From: an uncultured Clostridia bacterium
GTDB lineage: Bacteria; Bacillota; Clostridia; Christensenellales; CAG-138
Assembly (NCBI GenBank): GCA_944366945.1
Contig: CALVWJ010000012.1
Location: forward strand, 1-64,000
DNA: 64,000 nucleotides
Reading direction: 5' to 3'
The position numbers and the translations under genes are program-made. Within the stretch, counting starts at the first letter, position 1. Each line of letters opens with the position of its first letter. Shown piece after piece: positions 16,832 through 25,212 of the stretch. Under the pieces are notes generated by a model, which was not told the origin of the DNA, searched no databases, and worked only from the letters and a program-made list of their open reading frames with translations.

Positions 16832-17209
16832 ATGCTCAAAATCGGTTTGAAAAACGCAGCAACCCGCATTGTAGGGGAAGCGGATACGGCAGTTGCGCAT
16901 GGAAGCGGAAGCCTTCCGGTGTTTGCTACGCCTGCGATGATCGCCTTTATGGAGAATACTGCGATGGAAAGCGTCCAACCTTTTCTTGCTGAAGGAGAGT
17001 GCACTGTTGGCACGCGCATTGATGTGAAACATATGGCCGCTATCCCTGTTGGCAGGGAGGTGCGTTGCGAAAGCGAGCTTGTGGAGATCGACCGGCGCCG
17101 ACTTGTATTCGCAGTGCGCGCCTATGATGCGCGCGGTACAATAGGGGAAGGCATGCACGAACGCTTCATTGTAAACAACGAAAAGTTTATGGCAAAGCTT
17201 CAAGGATGA
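16832..17209 (+). CDS. Hotdog-fold thioesterase of the FlK type
   Basis: 125 residues, similar to fluoroacetyl-CoA thioesterase FlK and related stand-alone hotdog proteins. The three residues used by FlK appear conserved: Thr in FATPAM, Glu in FMENTA and His in VKHMAAIPVG. It probably hydrolyses a short acyl-CoA. Fluoroacetyl-CoA itself is not implied, since such homologues are common in anaerobes. It lies 59 bp behind the thiolase, after an attenuator-like hairpin, with a strong GGAGG site. Confidence 0.8.
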   Translation: MLKIGLKNAATRIVGEADTAVAHGSGSLPVFATPAMIAFMENTAMESVQPFLAEGECTVGTRIDVKHMAAIPVGREVRCESELVEIDRRRLVFAVRAYDARGTIGEGMHERFIVNNEKFMAKLQG

Positions 17210-17550
17210 AGGCTGCCCGTTTTGCAGCTGCAGGTTGAGCGCGGCTTAGCGTTTGCTGCAAAAGGGGTAGACTGCTGAAGCATGAGGGAATATATGGGCC
17301 CGAAAATGGATCGCTGCCAGCATAATGGCGCTATACTTGCGAATTCAATGCGAAGTTGCCGAAGTACTGATTTGCCAGGCATCTGTTGGCGTGCGGCTCG
17401 CCCCGTGGGCAAATGTAAACTTGAATCGCCTGCAGGACAAAGAAAAAACCATAGCGTTTTAATGCTTGCAACACGCTGCAAGGCATGGCTGCAGTGCACT
17501 GCGCTCCGGCAGGACGTTTGTACCCGCAAAATTGCAAAAAACGAAAAATC
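17210..17550. other. Intergenic region without recognised feature
   Basis: 341 bp between the thioesterase gene and the SRP RNA terminator. I see no convincing coding frame, promoter or repeat. The short open frames present lack ribosome-binding sites and family resemblance. Confidence 0.5.
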
Positions 17551-17583
17551 AAAAACGCGATGGCATATGCCATCGCGTTTTTG
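17551..17583. terminator. Terminator of the SRP RNA gene
   Basis: A perfect palindromic hairpin (AAAACGCGATGGCA with its complement) flanked by A- and T-runs, so it can work in both directions. It sits 3 bp beyond the predicted 3' end of the SRP RNA. Confidence 0.85.
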
Positions 17584-17586
17584 ATT

Positions 17587-17856
17587 GCCGCGCACCCGTT
17601 CCTTGGCAATGCGCTTCCAGGCGGAATATACGGCAGGTAGCTCCTGCCAGGCAAACCTGCGGCACATCGGCTGCTCCGCTTAATGCTGCTTCCGTCAAGA
17701 CCTGACATGGTTCACAGACGCCGATTGCACAGGACCCGGCGATCGACACCCCTTGCCGATCCCAGACCCTACAAGTTCAAGCCTCAAAACGGGGATTGTA
17801 CCCTGCTCTAGCGGATTGCAGGTATAGGGCACCGCTAACTCCCCGCCTAGCGCGGC
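17587..17856 (-). ncRNA. ffs: Signal recognition particle RNA, long Bacillus type
   Basis: About 270 nt on the minus strand. It opens with GCCGCGCTAGGCGGGGAG, the start typical of clostridial long-form SRP RNA (Alu domain). It contains the helix 8 signature GAACCATGTCAGG with CGGAAGCAGCATTAAG, which binds Ffh. The 3' end GGGTGCGCGGC pairs with the 5' end. Together with Ffh it targets signal-sequence proteins to the Sec translocon. It has its own promoter and terminator. Ends are estimated from pairing and could be off by a few bases. Confidence 0.95.
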
Positions 17857-17862
17857 ATCAAT

Positions 17863-17891
17863 ATTCTACCCTGTATCGCGTTTGAATGCAA
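17863..17891 (-). promoter_or_regulatory. Promoter of the SRP RNA gene
   Basis: TTGCAT (17886-17891), a 17-bp spacer and TAGAAT (17863-17868) on the minus strand, 6 bp before the predicted RNA 5' end. Confidence 0.8.
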
Positions 17892-17903
17892 GTGCAAAAC
17901 ACA

Positions 17904-17935
17904 AAAAAGCGGCTCCTTTGAAAGGAGCCGCTTAA
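17904..17935 (-). terminator. Terminator downstream of the QueG-like gene
   Basis: The hairpin AAGCGGCTCC / GGAGCCGCTT ends in a run of six Ts on the minus strand, separating the QueG-like gene from the SRP RNA promoter. Confidence 0.8.
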
Positions 17936-18063
17936 AAACGGTTGGTCTGAAAGGGGGAACTTCTTTCACTGCCTGTTTTCTCACTTGCAAGTTTATTATA
18001 CACTAGTTGGCATAAGGATGTATCACAAAAGTGTTACAAATGTCTCAAAGAACTATTATTTTT

Positions 18064-18969
18064 TCATGAAAAGTAGCGTGAAACTGCCCATTCTGCAACT
18101 CTGCGGACGGCTGGAAAGGGTGTATTTTCCATTGCAGCTCGGATCTCCGCTTCATATACCCCAGCGCGCGCGGCAAAGCTGACCGCCTCTGCGGTGAGCT
18201 TGCCGTTTCCAGTGAAGTTCCTGCCTACGAGCGTGCGGGCAGCAGCGGAATCACCCGCGATTAAGCGAGGCAGGGAAAAGGCGGCACGCTCCTCCACGGT
18301 TGGCGTACCTCTGGCAAGCAAAGCATTTTTGGGGCAAGCCGCCTGGCAAAGCTCGCAGCCCATATGGGTAGGAAGCACTTCATAGACGAAGAATGGATAT
18401 TCTGCTTTGTCCATAAAATAGCGCATGCAGCGGGTCGCATGGAGCCCATCCTTTTCGATTGCGCCCATGGGGCAGGCTTGCATGCAGGCGTTGCATCCCG
18501 GCGGGCAAGGCGTGGTTGCGGGTGCTGCAACGCTCGGTGCACAGCCAGTTAAGGCAAGCGTATAGAGCGCAAAACGCGACCCCAGTGCGCCAATGCGCAA
18601 AATCCCATTTTTGCCCGCGATGCCCACGCCGTTTGCCAGGGCGAGCGCGCGGGCAGGCACGGAGGCCATTTCGCAGCTGATGCCCAAGGCTTGAAGGCGA
18701 TTTATAAGCGACTTCGTTGCGAAATACCCTCGCTGGCTTGCAAGATAATAAGCGCTCAAGCGCTCCTCGGCTGCAAAAGGCGCATAGGGATAAACCAGAA
18801 GCAGGATGCAGCCTGCATGAGGATATGTCATGGCAGGGTCAAAATGCAGCGAGGCGCCCACGCCCCATTTTTCAGCTTGGATACGCCAAAAATCAAGCTT
18901 GAGCGGGGCAAGGAAAAACGCTTCAGCGAAGCCGAACGCTGCGGCCGCTTTTTTAATCGTATCGTACAT
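18064..18969 (-). CDS. QueG-like double [4Fe-4S] protein
   Basis: 301 residues, related to epoxyqueuosine reductase but about 80 residues shorter than standard QueG. Two ferredoxin-type clusters are visible: CPPGCNACMQACP and GCELCQAACP. Upstream is the RALALANGVGIAGKNG segment, similar to the QueG region that binds cobalamin. Full-length QueG carries out the last step of queuosine synthesis on tRNA using cobalamin. This short form may do that or be another corrinoid-dependent reductase. The start is the first ATG in the leader, at 18969; the frame runs on upstream without support. Confidence 0.75.
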   Translation of the reverse strand: MYDTIKKAAAAFGFAEAFFLAPLKLDFWRIQAEKWGVGASLHFDPAMTYPHAGCILLLVYPYAPFAAEERLSAYYLASQRGYFATKSLINRLQALGISCEMASVPARALALANGVGIAGKNGILRIGALGSRFALYTLALTGCAPSVAAPATTPCPPGCNACMQACPMGAIEKDGLHATRCMRYFMDKAEYPFFVYEVLPTHMGCELCQAACPKNALLARGTPTVEERAAFSLPRLIAGDSAAARTLVGRNFTGNGKLTAEAVSFAARAGVYEAEIRAAMENTPFPAVRRVAEWAVSRYFS

Positions 18970-19090
18970 GCTATAATTATACCTGCAAAACCAAGGAAAT
19001 AAAGAGAAAAATAAAATGGCGGTAAAGGCTTTTCTGCGCCTGCATGTTGGCGCGCAGAAAAGGGGGAATACCGCGCTATGAGGTGAAACG

Positions 19091-20233
19091 ATGAAAGTGG
19101 TGATCGCCATGGATTCCTTTAAGGGAAGCCTTTCTTCCATGGCAGCGGGGCGCGCGGCGCGAGAAGGCGTGTTGCGCGCATGCCCCAATGCGGAAGTGAT
19201 CGTTCGGCCGCTTGCGGATGGGGGAGAGGGCACCGTGGACGCGCTCGTAGAGGGCCTAAATGGGCAAATGGCCTCCGTGCAGGTAACGGGGCCGTTGGGT
19301 GCTCCCGTGGAGAGCCACTATGGGATTTTAGCGGATGGCGTTGCCGTTATGGAGATGGCAAGCGCGTGCGGGTTAACGCTTGTGCCGCTGGAACGGCGGG
19401 ACCCGCGCCTTACGACGACTTATGGCCTTGGGGAGATGATCCTGGATGCGCTGGAACGCGGCTGCCGATCCTTTATAATTGGGATTGGTGGCAGTGCTAC
19501 AAACGATGGTGGCATCGGCATGCTGAGCGCCTTGGGAGTGCGTTTCCTTACCGCTGCAGGAGCATGCGCGGGCATGGATGGAAAGGCGGCAGCGCGCGTG
19601 GAAAAAATCGATGTTTCCCACGCAGATCCGCGCTTGGCGCAGTGCAGCTTCCGCATTGCGTGCGATGTAGAGAGTCCCCTTTGTGGTCCAAGCGGTGCCT
19701 CGCATGTATATGGGATGCAAAAAGGTGCTACGCCAGAGATTGCAGCGGAGCTGGACGCGGGATTGGCGCATTTTGCGGCGGTGGTGCGCAAAACGCTTGG
19801 AAAGGATATGGCGGATCAAGCGGGCGCTGGAGCAGCAGGCGGCCTCGGCTACGGGTTCGCAAGCTTCTTGCCGGCAGAACTCGTGCCAGGCACGGCGCTG
19901 GTGCTGGATGCAATCCACCTTGAAGAGGACTTTGCAGGGGCGGACTTTGCCATAACGGGCGAAGGTTGCCTGGATTTCCAGACGGCGATGGGCAAAGCGC
20001 CCTCGGGCGTTGCCCGCCTTGCACGGCAATGCGGCGTAATAACGCTTGCTTTTGCAGGAACCGTGGGGCAAGGCGCTGCGGCAGTGCATCAAAGCGGGGT
20101 GGATGCATATTTCCCCATTCTGCAAGCCCCATCGACTCGGGCGGAGGCAATGGACACGAAGTGCGCCTATCAAAACCTTGCTGCAAGCGTGGAGCAGGTG
20201 TTCCGCTTGATTGCGGCAGAACGGGCAAGGTAA
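19091..20233 (+). CDS. garK: Glycerate 2-kinase
   Basis: 380 residues of the GarK/GlxK family. It phosphorylates D-glycerate to 2-phosphoglycerate, feeding glycolysis. The N-terminal MDSFKGSLSS, the RPLADGGEGTVDAL block, GIGGSATNDGG and the C-terminal ITGEGCLDFQT are characteristic. The start follows GAGGTGAAACG. No glyoxylate or glucarate genes are beside it, and it appears to be a single-gene unit. Confidence 0.95.
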   Translation: MKVVIAMDSFKGSLSSMAAGRAAREGVLRACPNAEVIVRPLADGGEGTVDALVEGLNGQMASVQVTGPLGAPVESHYGILADGVAVMEMASACGLTLVPLERRDPRLTTTYGLGEMILDALERGCRSFIIGIGGSATNDGGIGMLSALGVRFLTAAGACAGMDGKAAARVEKIDVSHADPRLAQCSFRIACDVESPLCGPSGASHVYGMQKGATPEIAAELDAGLAHFAAVVRKTLGKDMADQAGAGAAGGLGYGFASFLPAELVPGTALVLDAIHLEEDFAGADFAITGEGCLDFQTAMGKAPSGVARLARQCGVITLAFAGTVGQGAAAVHQSGVDAYFPILQAPSTRAEAMDTKCAYQNLAASVEQVFRLIAAERAR

Positions 20234-20902
20234 TCAAACGGACGAACCTCGTGGCTGCCTTCCAAACGCTCGGCCGTAGCGTACGAATGCAAACATTTCG
20301 TTTATAAATGCAGCCTTTAATGGCAGGCATCGCACTTCATTTGAGCCGAAAATTGGTGGGAATTTCTGGAAATTAAGGTTGGAATGCTCGAGAAATAGCA
20401 GTGAAATGTTGTAGAAGAGAGGGGAGAATGCAAACAGAACAAAAATCAAGCCGGCTGTTTGTGCAACCCACAGGAAGCTTTGCTACACAAAGGCGAGCGA
20501 CTCAAAAACTCGCCCAATTTCTTTTTAGACGCGCCAAAGGGGCTCCTGCTTTTGGAGCCATGAACCTTTAAATTGGGGAAACATGTGCTAGAAAGGGTAC
20601 CCTTCAGACTTAGCCGTTGCGCGGGACGTTTTCCTTCGCAAAATGGCGTACGATTTTAAGATGCAAGAGGCTCCCTAAAAAGGAGCCTTTTGCTGAAAAA
20701 CTTGGGGGGAACATGCAAACCCGGAAACCGCAAGCGGATTTGGCGGCATGTGCAAAGAAACACCAGGGTAATGCGCGGTAAGAGCTTTTATGTGGGGCCA
20801 TCTGGACGCCAAAAAGCATGCAAAACTCGAAAAAGTGGCAAATGCCACTTTTTCGATAGGCCAAAGCTGCCTCGAAGGAGGCTTTTATTGGATTAAAGCG
20901 GA
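20234..20902. other. Intergenic region with a series of stem-loops
   Basis: 669 bp without a credible gene. It holds at least five hairpins: GGCGAG/CTCGCC (about 20484-20508), GGCTCC/GGAGCC (about 20538-20561), GGCTCC/GGAGCC plus T4 (about 20668-20694), a perfect AAAAAGTGGCA dyad (about 20829-20855) and a weaker one next to the alr stop (about 20863-20888). Two of the GGCTCC hairpins are followed by a similar GGGGAACATG-like string. Some may end garK or alr transcripts. Confidence 0.55.
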
Positions 20903-22033
20903 TCAGCCGTTGACGTAAACCCGCGGCGGACGGGGGAGCAGGCGGGCCACGATTTCGTTTTTGTTCGTGCCAGCAAGCTCACAGGCTTCTTGAATGCTCA
21001 TGGTATTATTCGTGCCATCGCCGTAAATGATTGCGATATCGCCTTCCACGGCATCCGGCACGCCGGTAAGGTCTACCATGCACTGATCCATACACAATAC
21101 GCCGATGAGCGGGCACTTTACGCCACGGATCGTTACGTATCCTTTGTCGCGCATGTTGCGGGGATAGCCGTCGGCGTATCCGAAGGGCACGGTGCCGATG
21201 CGCGTGTCCTCCGGGGCGCGCCAAACGTAATTATAGCCCACACCTTCGCCTTTTTGGATTGTGCGGATCTGCGAGATGCGCGTCCGGAAAGAAATGGCCT
21301 GCTTTACTTCCACGTACCCTTTGTGGAATCCTCTAAGCCCGTAAACAAGCGCGCCCGGGCGCACCATGTTCATGCGATATTCGGGATAATCCACGGCAGC
21401 GATGCTGTCCGCAAGATGCTGGTAGCGGAAACGGACGCCGCGCGCTTCCAGGGCTTCCACAACGGCCATGAAGCGGTTATATTGCTTTGCGTCTTCCGCC
21501 TCGCCGGCAAGCGCAAGGTGGGAAAAAATCCCTTCCACTTCAACATTTGGTTCCTGGCAGACGGAAAACAATTCTTCAACATTCTCTGTGCCCAGCCGGT
21601 GGAACCCGGAATCTACCTTCAGATGCACGGTCGCTTTTCTGCCGAGTGCAGCAGCCGCTTCATTGAGCAGCTTCCCCTGCGCGGCAGTGAAAACGGTCTG
21701 CGTGATGCGTTCGCGCACTACGATGGGCAACAGCCTGTCCGGCGTATGGCCGAGGATAAACAATGGCGCATCCGGATAAGCTTCACGCAGCTCAAGCGCT
21801 TCGGTCAGCGTTGCAACGGCAAGATAGCATGCACCGTGCGCAAGCAAAGTTGGGGCGATGCCGACCGCGCCAAGGCCATAGCCGTTTGCCTTGACAACGG
21901 GCATCACAGCTACATCGGGGCCCACCATCGCGCGAATGGCGTCCATGTTGCCGGCAAGCGCGGCAAGGTCAACTTGAACATAAGTGTCGCGCAGCAGCGC
22001 GGCAGGATCGGTGTTGATTTGCATATGGCTCAT
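20903..22033 (-). CDS. alr: Alanine racemase
   Basis: 376 residues. It interconverts L- and D-alanine for peptidoglycan with pyridoxal phosphate bound to Lys48 in VVKANGYGLG. Other family blocks are HLKVDSGFHRLG, MVRPGALVYG, GVGYNY with the catalytic tyrosine region, and IGVLCMDQCMVDL. Its start overlaps the stop of the M20 amidohydrolase gene by 4 bp, so the two are coupled. A second role, such as spore-associated racemase, cannot be excluded. Confidence 0.95.
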   Translation of the reverse strand: MSHMQINTDPAALLRDTYVQVDLAALAGNMDAIRAMVGPDVAVMPVVKANGYGLGAVGIAPTLLAHGACYLAVATLTEALELREAYPDAPLFILGHTPDRLLPIVVRERITQTVFTAAQGKLLNEAAAALGRKATVHLKVDSGFHRLGTENVEELFSVCQEPNVEVEGIFSHLALAGEAEDAKQYNRFMAVVEALEARGVRFRYQHLADSIAAVDYPEYRMNMVRPGALVYGLRGFHKGYVEVKQAISFRTRISQIRTIQKGEGVGYNYVWRAPEDTRIGTVPFGYADGYPRNMRDKGYVTIRGVKCPLIGVLCMDQCMVDLTGVPDAVEGDIAIIYGDGTNNTMSIQEACELAGTNKNEIVARLLPRPPRVYVNG

Positions 22034-23220
22034 TGATCCTCCTTTAAAAATGCAAGTGCACCCAGGACTTCAAGCAGCATGCCGGTCTTGATGCAGCTTT
22101 CGTCCGGGCAGAAGGTTTCGCTGTGCAGCATCTGCGGCTGCGGGTTTCCGGGGGTTGCGGTGCCAATGTTGAAATATGTGCCGGGCACTGCTGCGGTAAA
22201 ATAGGCAAAATCGTCTGCGCCGAGGCTCGGCTCCTCCATAAACAGCACGTTTTCCGCACCGAGCGCTTCCCGCGCAAGCGCGGCAAGGCGCTCTGAGGTA
22301 GCGCGGTCGTTCACAAGGGGCGGATAACCATCCGACATCCGCACCGTTGCCGTTGCGCCAAAGGCGGCGGCCGTGCCTTCTGCGATCGCCTTTACCTTGG
22401 CTTTTACAAAATCGCGCGTTGCAAAATCCAGCGCGCGGATGGTGCCGCGCATTTCAACCGAGCCCGCGATGATGTTTTCCTTTGTTCCACCCTGGATGGT
22501 GCCCAGCGTGACGATCAAGGGGGTGGTTGGGGCGCTGAAACGGCTGGAGATGCTTTGGAGGGCCGTAATGACCTGCGCCGCTACGACGATGGAATCCACA
22601 CCCTTTTCAGGATGCGCACCATGGCACGAAGTGCCGTTTACGGTGATTACGAGCTCAGTGGTGGAAGCGTTCATCTTTCCGTTGCAGATGAGCACCTTCC
22701 CGGCTTCACAGTTGGGATCAACGTGCAGGCTCATCACGCGGGTCACGCGTGGCTGGTTTAAACAGCCATGTTCGATCATTCCGCGCGCCCCGCCGGTTGT
22801 TTCCTCCGCAGGCTGGAAAAAGAGCTTTACCGCGCCAGGCAATTCGGATTCCATGCCCTTTAAGATTTCCGCTGTGCCAAGAAGGATTGCCGTGTGGATG
22901 TCGTGCCCACAGGCATGCATTACGCCGGGAACCTTGGAAGCATAGGGTATATCATTTTCCTCTTGAATGGGGAGCGCGTCAATATCGGCGCGGATGCCGA
23001 CGGCATGCGTTGCATGCGGGTCTCCCACCGTGGCGACAATGCCATAGCCGGCAACGTTTGTTTCATGCGGGATTTTGAGCGCGGTAAGGCGTTCGCTGAT
23101 CACGCGCATCGTGCGCTCTTCCTTCTGGGAAAGCTCGGGATGCATGTGGATATCGCGGCGCAACGCGACGACCCCGTCATAGATTTCATCAATTGCAGCG
23201 CGAACCTTGCAGGGATCCAT
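22030..23220 (-). CDS. M20-family N-acyl amino acid amidohydrolase
   Basis: 396 residues, related to hippurate hydrolase and aminoacylase enzymes of the M20D group. Metal-binding residues are in GIRADIDALP, HACGHDIHTA, FQPAEETTGGA and, near the C terminus, EEPSLGADDFAYF. It likely releases amino acids from N-acyl or short peptide substrates in the cytoplasm. The start at 23220 follows AGGAGG at ideal spacing. Coupling to alanine racemase suggests it supplies or salvages an amino acid used with D-alanine metabolism, which is inference. Confidence 0.9.
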   Translation of the reverse strand: MDPCKVRAAIDEIYDGVVALRRDIHMHPELSQKEERTMRVISERLTALKIPHETNVAGYGIVATVGDPHATHAVGIRADIDALPIQEENDIPYASKVPGVMHACGHDIHTAILLGTAEILKGMESELPGAVKLFFQPAEETTGGARGMIEHGCLNQPRVTRVMSLHVDPNCEAGKVLICNGKMNASTTELVITVNGTSCHGAHPEKGVDSIVVAAQVITALQSISSRFSAPTTPLIVTLGTIQGGTKENIIAGSVEMRGTIRALDFATRDFVKAKVKAIAEGTAAAFGATATVRMSDGYPPLVNDRATSERLAALAREALGAENVLFMEEPSLGADDFAYFTAAVPGTYFNIGTATPGNPQPQMLHSETFCPDESCIKTGMLLEVLGALAFLKEDQ

Positions 23221-23268
23221 TTTCGTACCTCCTAAATGGGATATGGTTTGAGATGAGTTCCTGTGGGT

Positions 23269-23297
23269 ATTGTACAACAGCGCGGCGCGGGTTTCAA
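23269..23297 (-). promoter_or_regulatory. Promoter of the amidohydrolase-racemase operon
   Basis: TTGAAA (23292-23297), a 17-bp spacer and TACAAT (23269-23274) on the minus strand. A possible plus-strand promoter for the cyclase (TGGAAA, 17 bp, TATACT at 23321-23326) adjoins it, making the region divergent. Confidence 0.7.
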
Positions 23298-23361
23298 TGG
23301 AAAAAACACAAGCTATGGTGTATACTGAAAGAAAAAAGCGAAGCATGCAGGAGGAAGTGCG

Positions 23362-24006
23362 ATGCAGGTAATCGACCTAACGCAGACGATTGGTGAAACG
23401 ATGCCGGTCTATCCAGGCACGGAGCGGCCCAAGCTGACGCAGACAAACACCATTGAAAAGGACGGCTTTAAGGAGACGCTCCTTAGGATGTATTCGCATA
23501 CAGGGACCCATATGGATGCGCCCGCGCACATTTTCCCAGGTGCCCCGACGCTCGACGCCATCCCTGCGCAACGCTTTACGGGCAAGGCATGCGTGGTAGA
23601 TTGTTCCGATGCAGGGGAAGGCGGAAAGGTTACGATGCGGCATATCGACGCCGTGCGCACCGCGGCGGATGCAGCAGAATTCCTCCTCTTCTATACGGGA
23701 TGGAGTCAGTTTTGGAATGATGCGCGCTATTTTGGTGCATACCCCGCATTTGATGCAGACGTAATGCGCTATTGCGCAGCGGGGAAAAAAGGGATCGGCG
23801 TTGACGCCATCTCCATTGATCCGATCGACAGCTTCGAATTGCCCATGCATCGCATCGTGCTGGGAGCAGGGCTTGTGATCATTGAAAACCTTACGAATCT
23901 TGAACAGCTTGTTGGCCGTGCATTCCGCTTTGCAGCGCTTCCACTGAAGTATGAAGATGCGGATGGCGCTCCGGTGCGCGCAGTGGCTTTTATGGAGCAG
24001 GCCTAA
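23362..24006 (+). CDS. Cyclase / kynurenine formamidase-like hydrolase
   Basis: 214 residues of the cyclase family (PF04199). The metal-binding signature HTGTHMDAPAH is intact, and the opening DLTQTIGETMPVYPGT is typical. Members hydrolyse formyl-kynurenine, isatin or other cyclic amides with Zn or Mn; the substrate here is unknown. It is divergent from the amidohydrolase-racemase operon. Its last bases overlap the 3' end of the small minus-strand YqzL-like gene. Confidence 0.9.
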   Translation: MQVIDLTQTIGETMPVYPGTERPKLTQTNTIEKDGFKETLLRMYSHTGTHMDAPAHIFPGAPTLDAIPAQRFTGKACVVDCSDAGEGGKVTMRHIDAVRTAADAAEFLLFYTGWSQFWNDARYFGAYPAFDADVMRYCAAGKKGIGVDAISIDPIDSFELPMHRIVLGAGLVIIENLTNLEQLVGRAFRFAALPLKYEDADGAPVRAVAFMEQA

Positions 24007-24146
24007 GCGTGGTCCTGCCCGCCTGGCTTTTCATCGCGTTCCTGCTTCAAGGCGTTTCGGTAGGCGATATATGCGCTGACGCGGCCCGTCTGCCGAAAGG
24101 CCTCCCAAAGGGAACGGGCGCTGTTGGGTTTGTTGGTCTGATCCAT
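24003..24146 (-). CDS. YqzL-like small protein
   Basis: 47 residues. The core SLWEAFRQTGRVSAYIAYRN matches the short YqzL family pattern (W-x2-F-x2-TG-x3-AY-x2-Y). In Bacillus yqzL lies beside recO; here it also sits beside recO but on the opposite strand. The ATG at 24146 follows AAAGGAG at good spacing; a longer upstream reading lacks this. Function is unknown. Its stop overlaps the cyclase stop tail to tail. Confidence 0.6.
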   Translation of the reverse strand: MDQTNKPNSARSLWEAFRQTGRVSAYIAYRNALKQERDEKPGGQDHA

Positions 24147-24235
24147 GTGGCGCTCCTTTTTGGATGGGATGTAGCTATAGTATCTCCGCATACACGCTGG
24201 GAGCATGAACGGAAAATCTTTCCCATGGAGGCGCG

Positions 24236-24976
24236 ATGGCATTAATTACCGTAAACGGGATCGTGACGCGCTATGCGAACTACCGCGACAACGATCGCAT
24301 TTTGACGCTGTTCACGCGGGAGCGCGGGCTGATTTCCGCTGCCGCGCGGGGCTGCCGCCGGCCCAAAAGCCCATTGCTGCCCGCAAGCGAACTTTTTGTT
24401 TCCGGTGAGTTTGTGCTGTTTTTCAACCGGGAAAAATATACCTTACAGTCCTGCGATGTGCAGGAAGCGTTTTATCCGCTGCGGGAGGATGTGGAGCGTT
24501 TTGCTGCGGGCGCTTATATGCTTGCTTTGGCAAACGGTGGCGCCGTTACGGAGCAACCCAATGAAGCGCTTCTTTCGCTTTTGCTTTATGCGCTTAGCTT
24601 TACAGCGTATTCGGATTGCGCGCCGCTTGATCTCGCGCTTTGTTTTGCGGTGCGTTGCTTAAATATTCTCGGCTACAGTCCTGCAATTACACGCTGCGCA
24701 GCCTGCGGACGCGATCTGCGTGCTGCGCAGGAACTCCATTTTTCTTCGGCTGCAGGCGGCGCGCTCTGTGCAGCCTGCGTAAAGGGCTTTATGATGGATG
24801 CCGTTCCCGTTTCCGCCCTTTCACTCGAGGCAGTGCGGCGGATGCTGCTGCTCTCGGATCAAGAGATGGGAAAAGTGCGCTTGCCAGAGCAGGTGCGCAA
24901 GGAACTCAAGCATGCTATAAACGGCTATGCGGAACACGCATTGGAACGTCGGTTTCAAGCATTTTCCTGCCTTTGA
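24236..24976 (+). CDS. recO: DNA repair protein RecO
   Basis: 246 residues. RecO anneals SSB-coated strands and with RecR helps load RecA. The N-terminal OB-fold begins ITVNGIVTRYANYRDNDRI, and GLISAAARG is typical. The helical C-terminal half has a zinc site of four cysteines (CAACG and CAAC). It stands alone between the YqzL-like gene and ppdK, while in Bacillus it follows era. The start follows ATGGAGG. Confidence 0.94.
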   Translation: MALITVNGIVTRYANYRDNDRILTLFTRERGLISAAARGCRRPKSPLLPASELFVSGEFVLFFNREKYTLQSCDVQEAFYPLREDVERFAAGAYMLALANGGAVTEQPNEALLSLLLYALSFTAYSDCAPLDLALCFAVRCLNILGYSPAITRCAACGRDLRAAQELHFSSAAGGALCAACVKGFMMDAVPVSALSLEAVRRMLLLSDQEMGKVRLPEQVRKELKHAINGYAEHALERRFQAFSCL

Positions 24977-25095
24977 TGGTCGACGGCTTGGAGAGGTACA
25001 ATAGTCAACCTTCCTTCCATAAGCGAGCGTTATAATCAAAACTTGCATCATAATATCTTTTCCGCAGGATTTCCTGCAGAATGGCTACAAATTCA

Positions 25096-25124
25096 TTGCT
25101 TAATTTGAAGAAAAAGGATATAAT
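25096..25124 (+). promoter_or_regulatory. Promoter of ppdK
   Basis: TTGCTT (25096-25101), 17 bp, TATAAT (25119-25124). A leader of about 80 nt follows before the ribosome-binding site. Confidence 0.7.
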
Positions 25125-25212
25125 AACAGGTGTGCGCGGAATTTTGCATAATGCGGTTCCGCTCTTAACTTGTTTTAAATTGATTATTATTATATGGAGG
25201 TAAATCAAACCG

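Noticed and set aside
17331..17749. Open frames across the SRP RNA locus
   Set aside because: The SRP RNA with its promoter and terminator explains the sequence; the frames have no translation signals.
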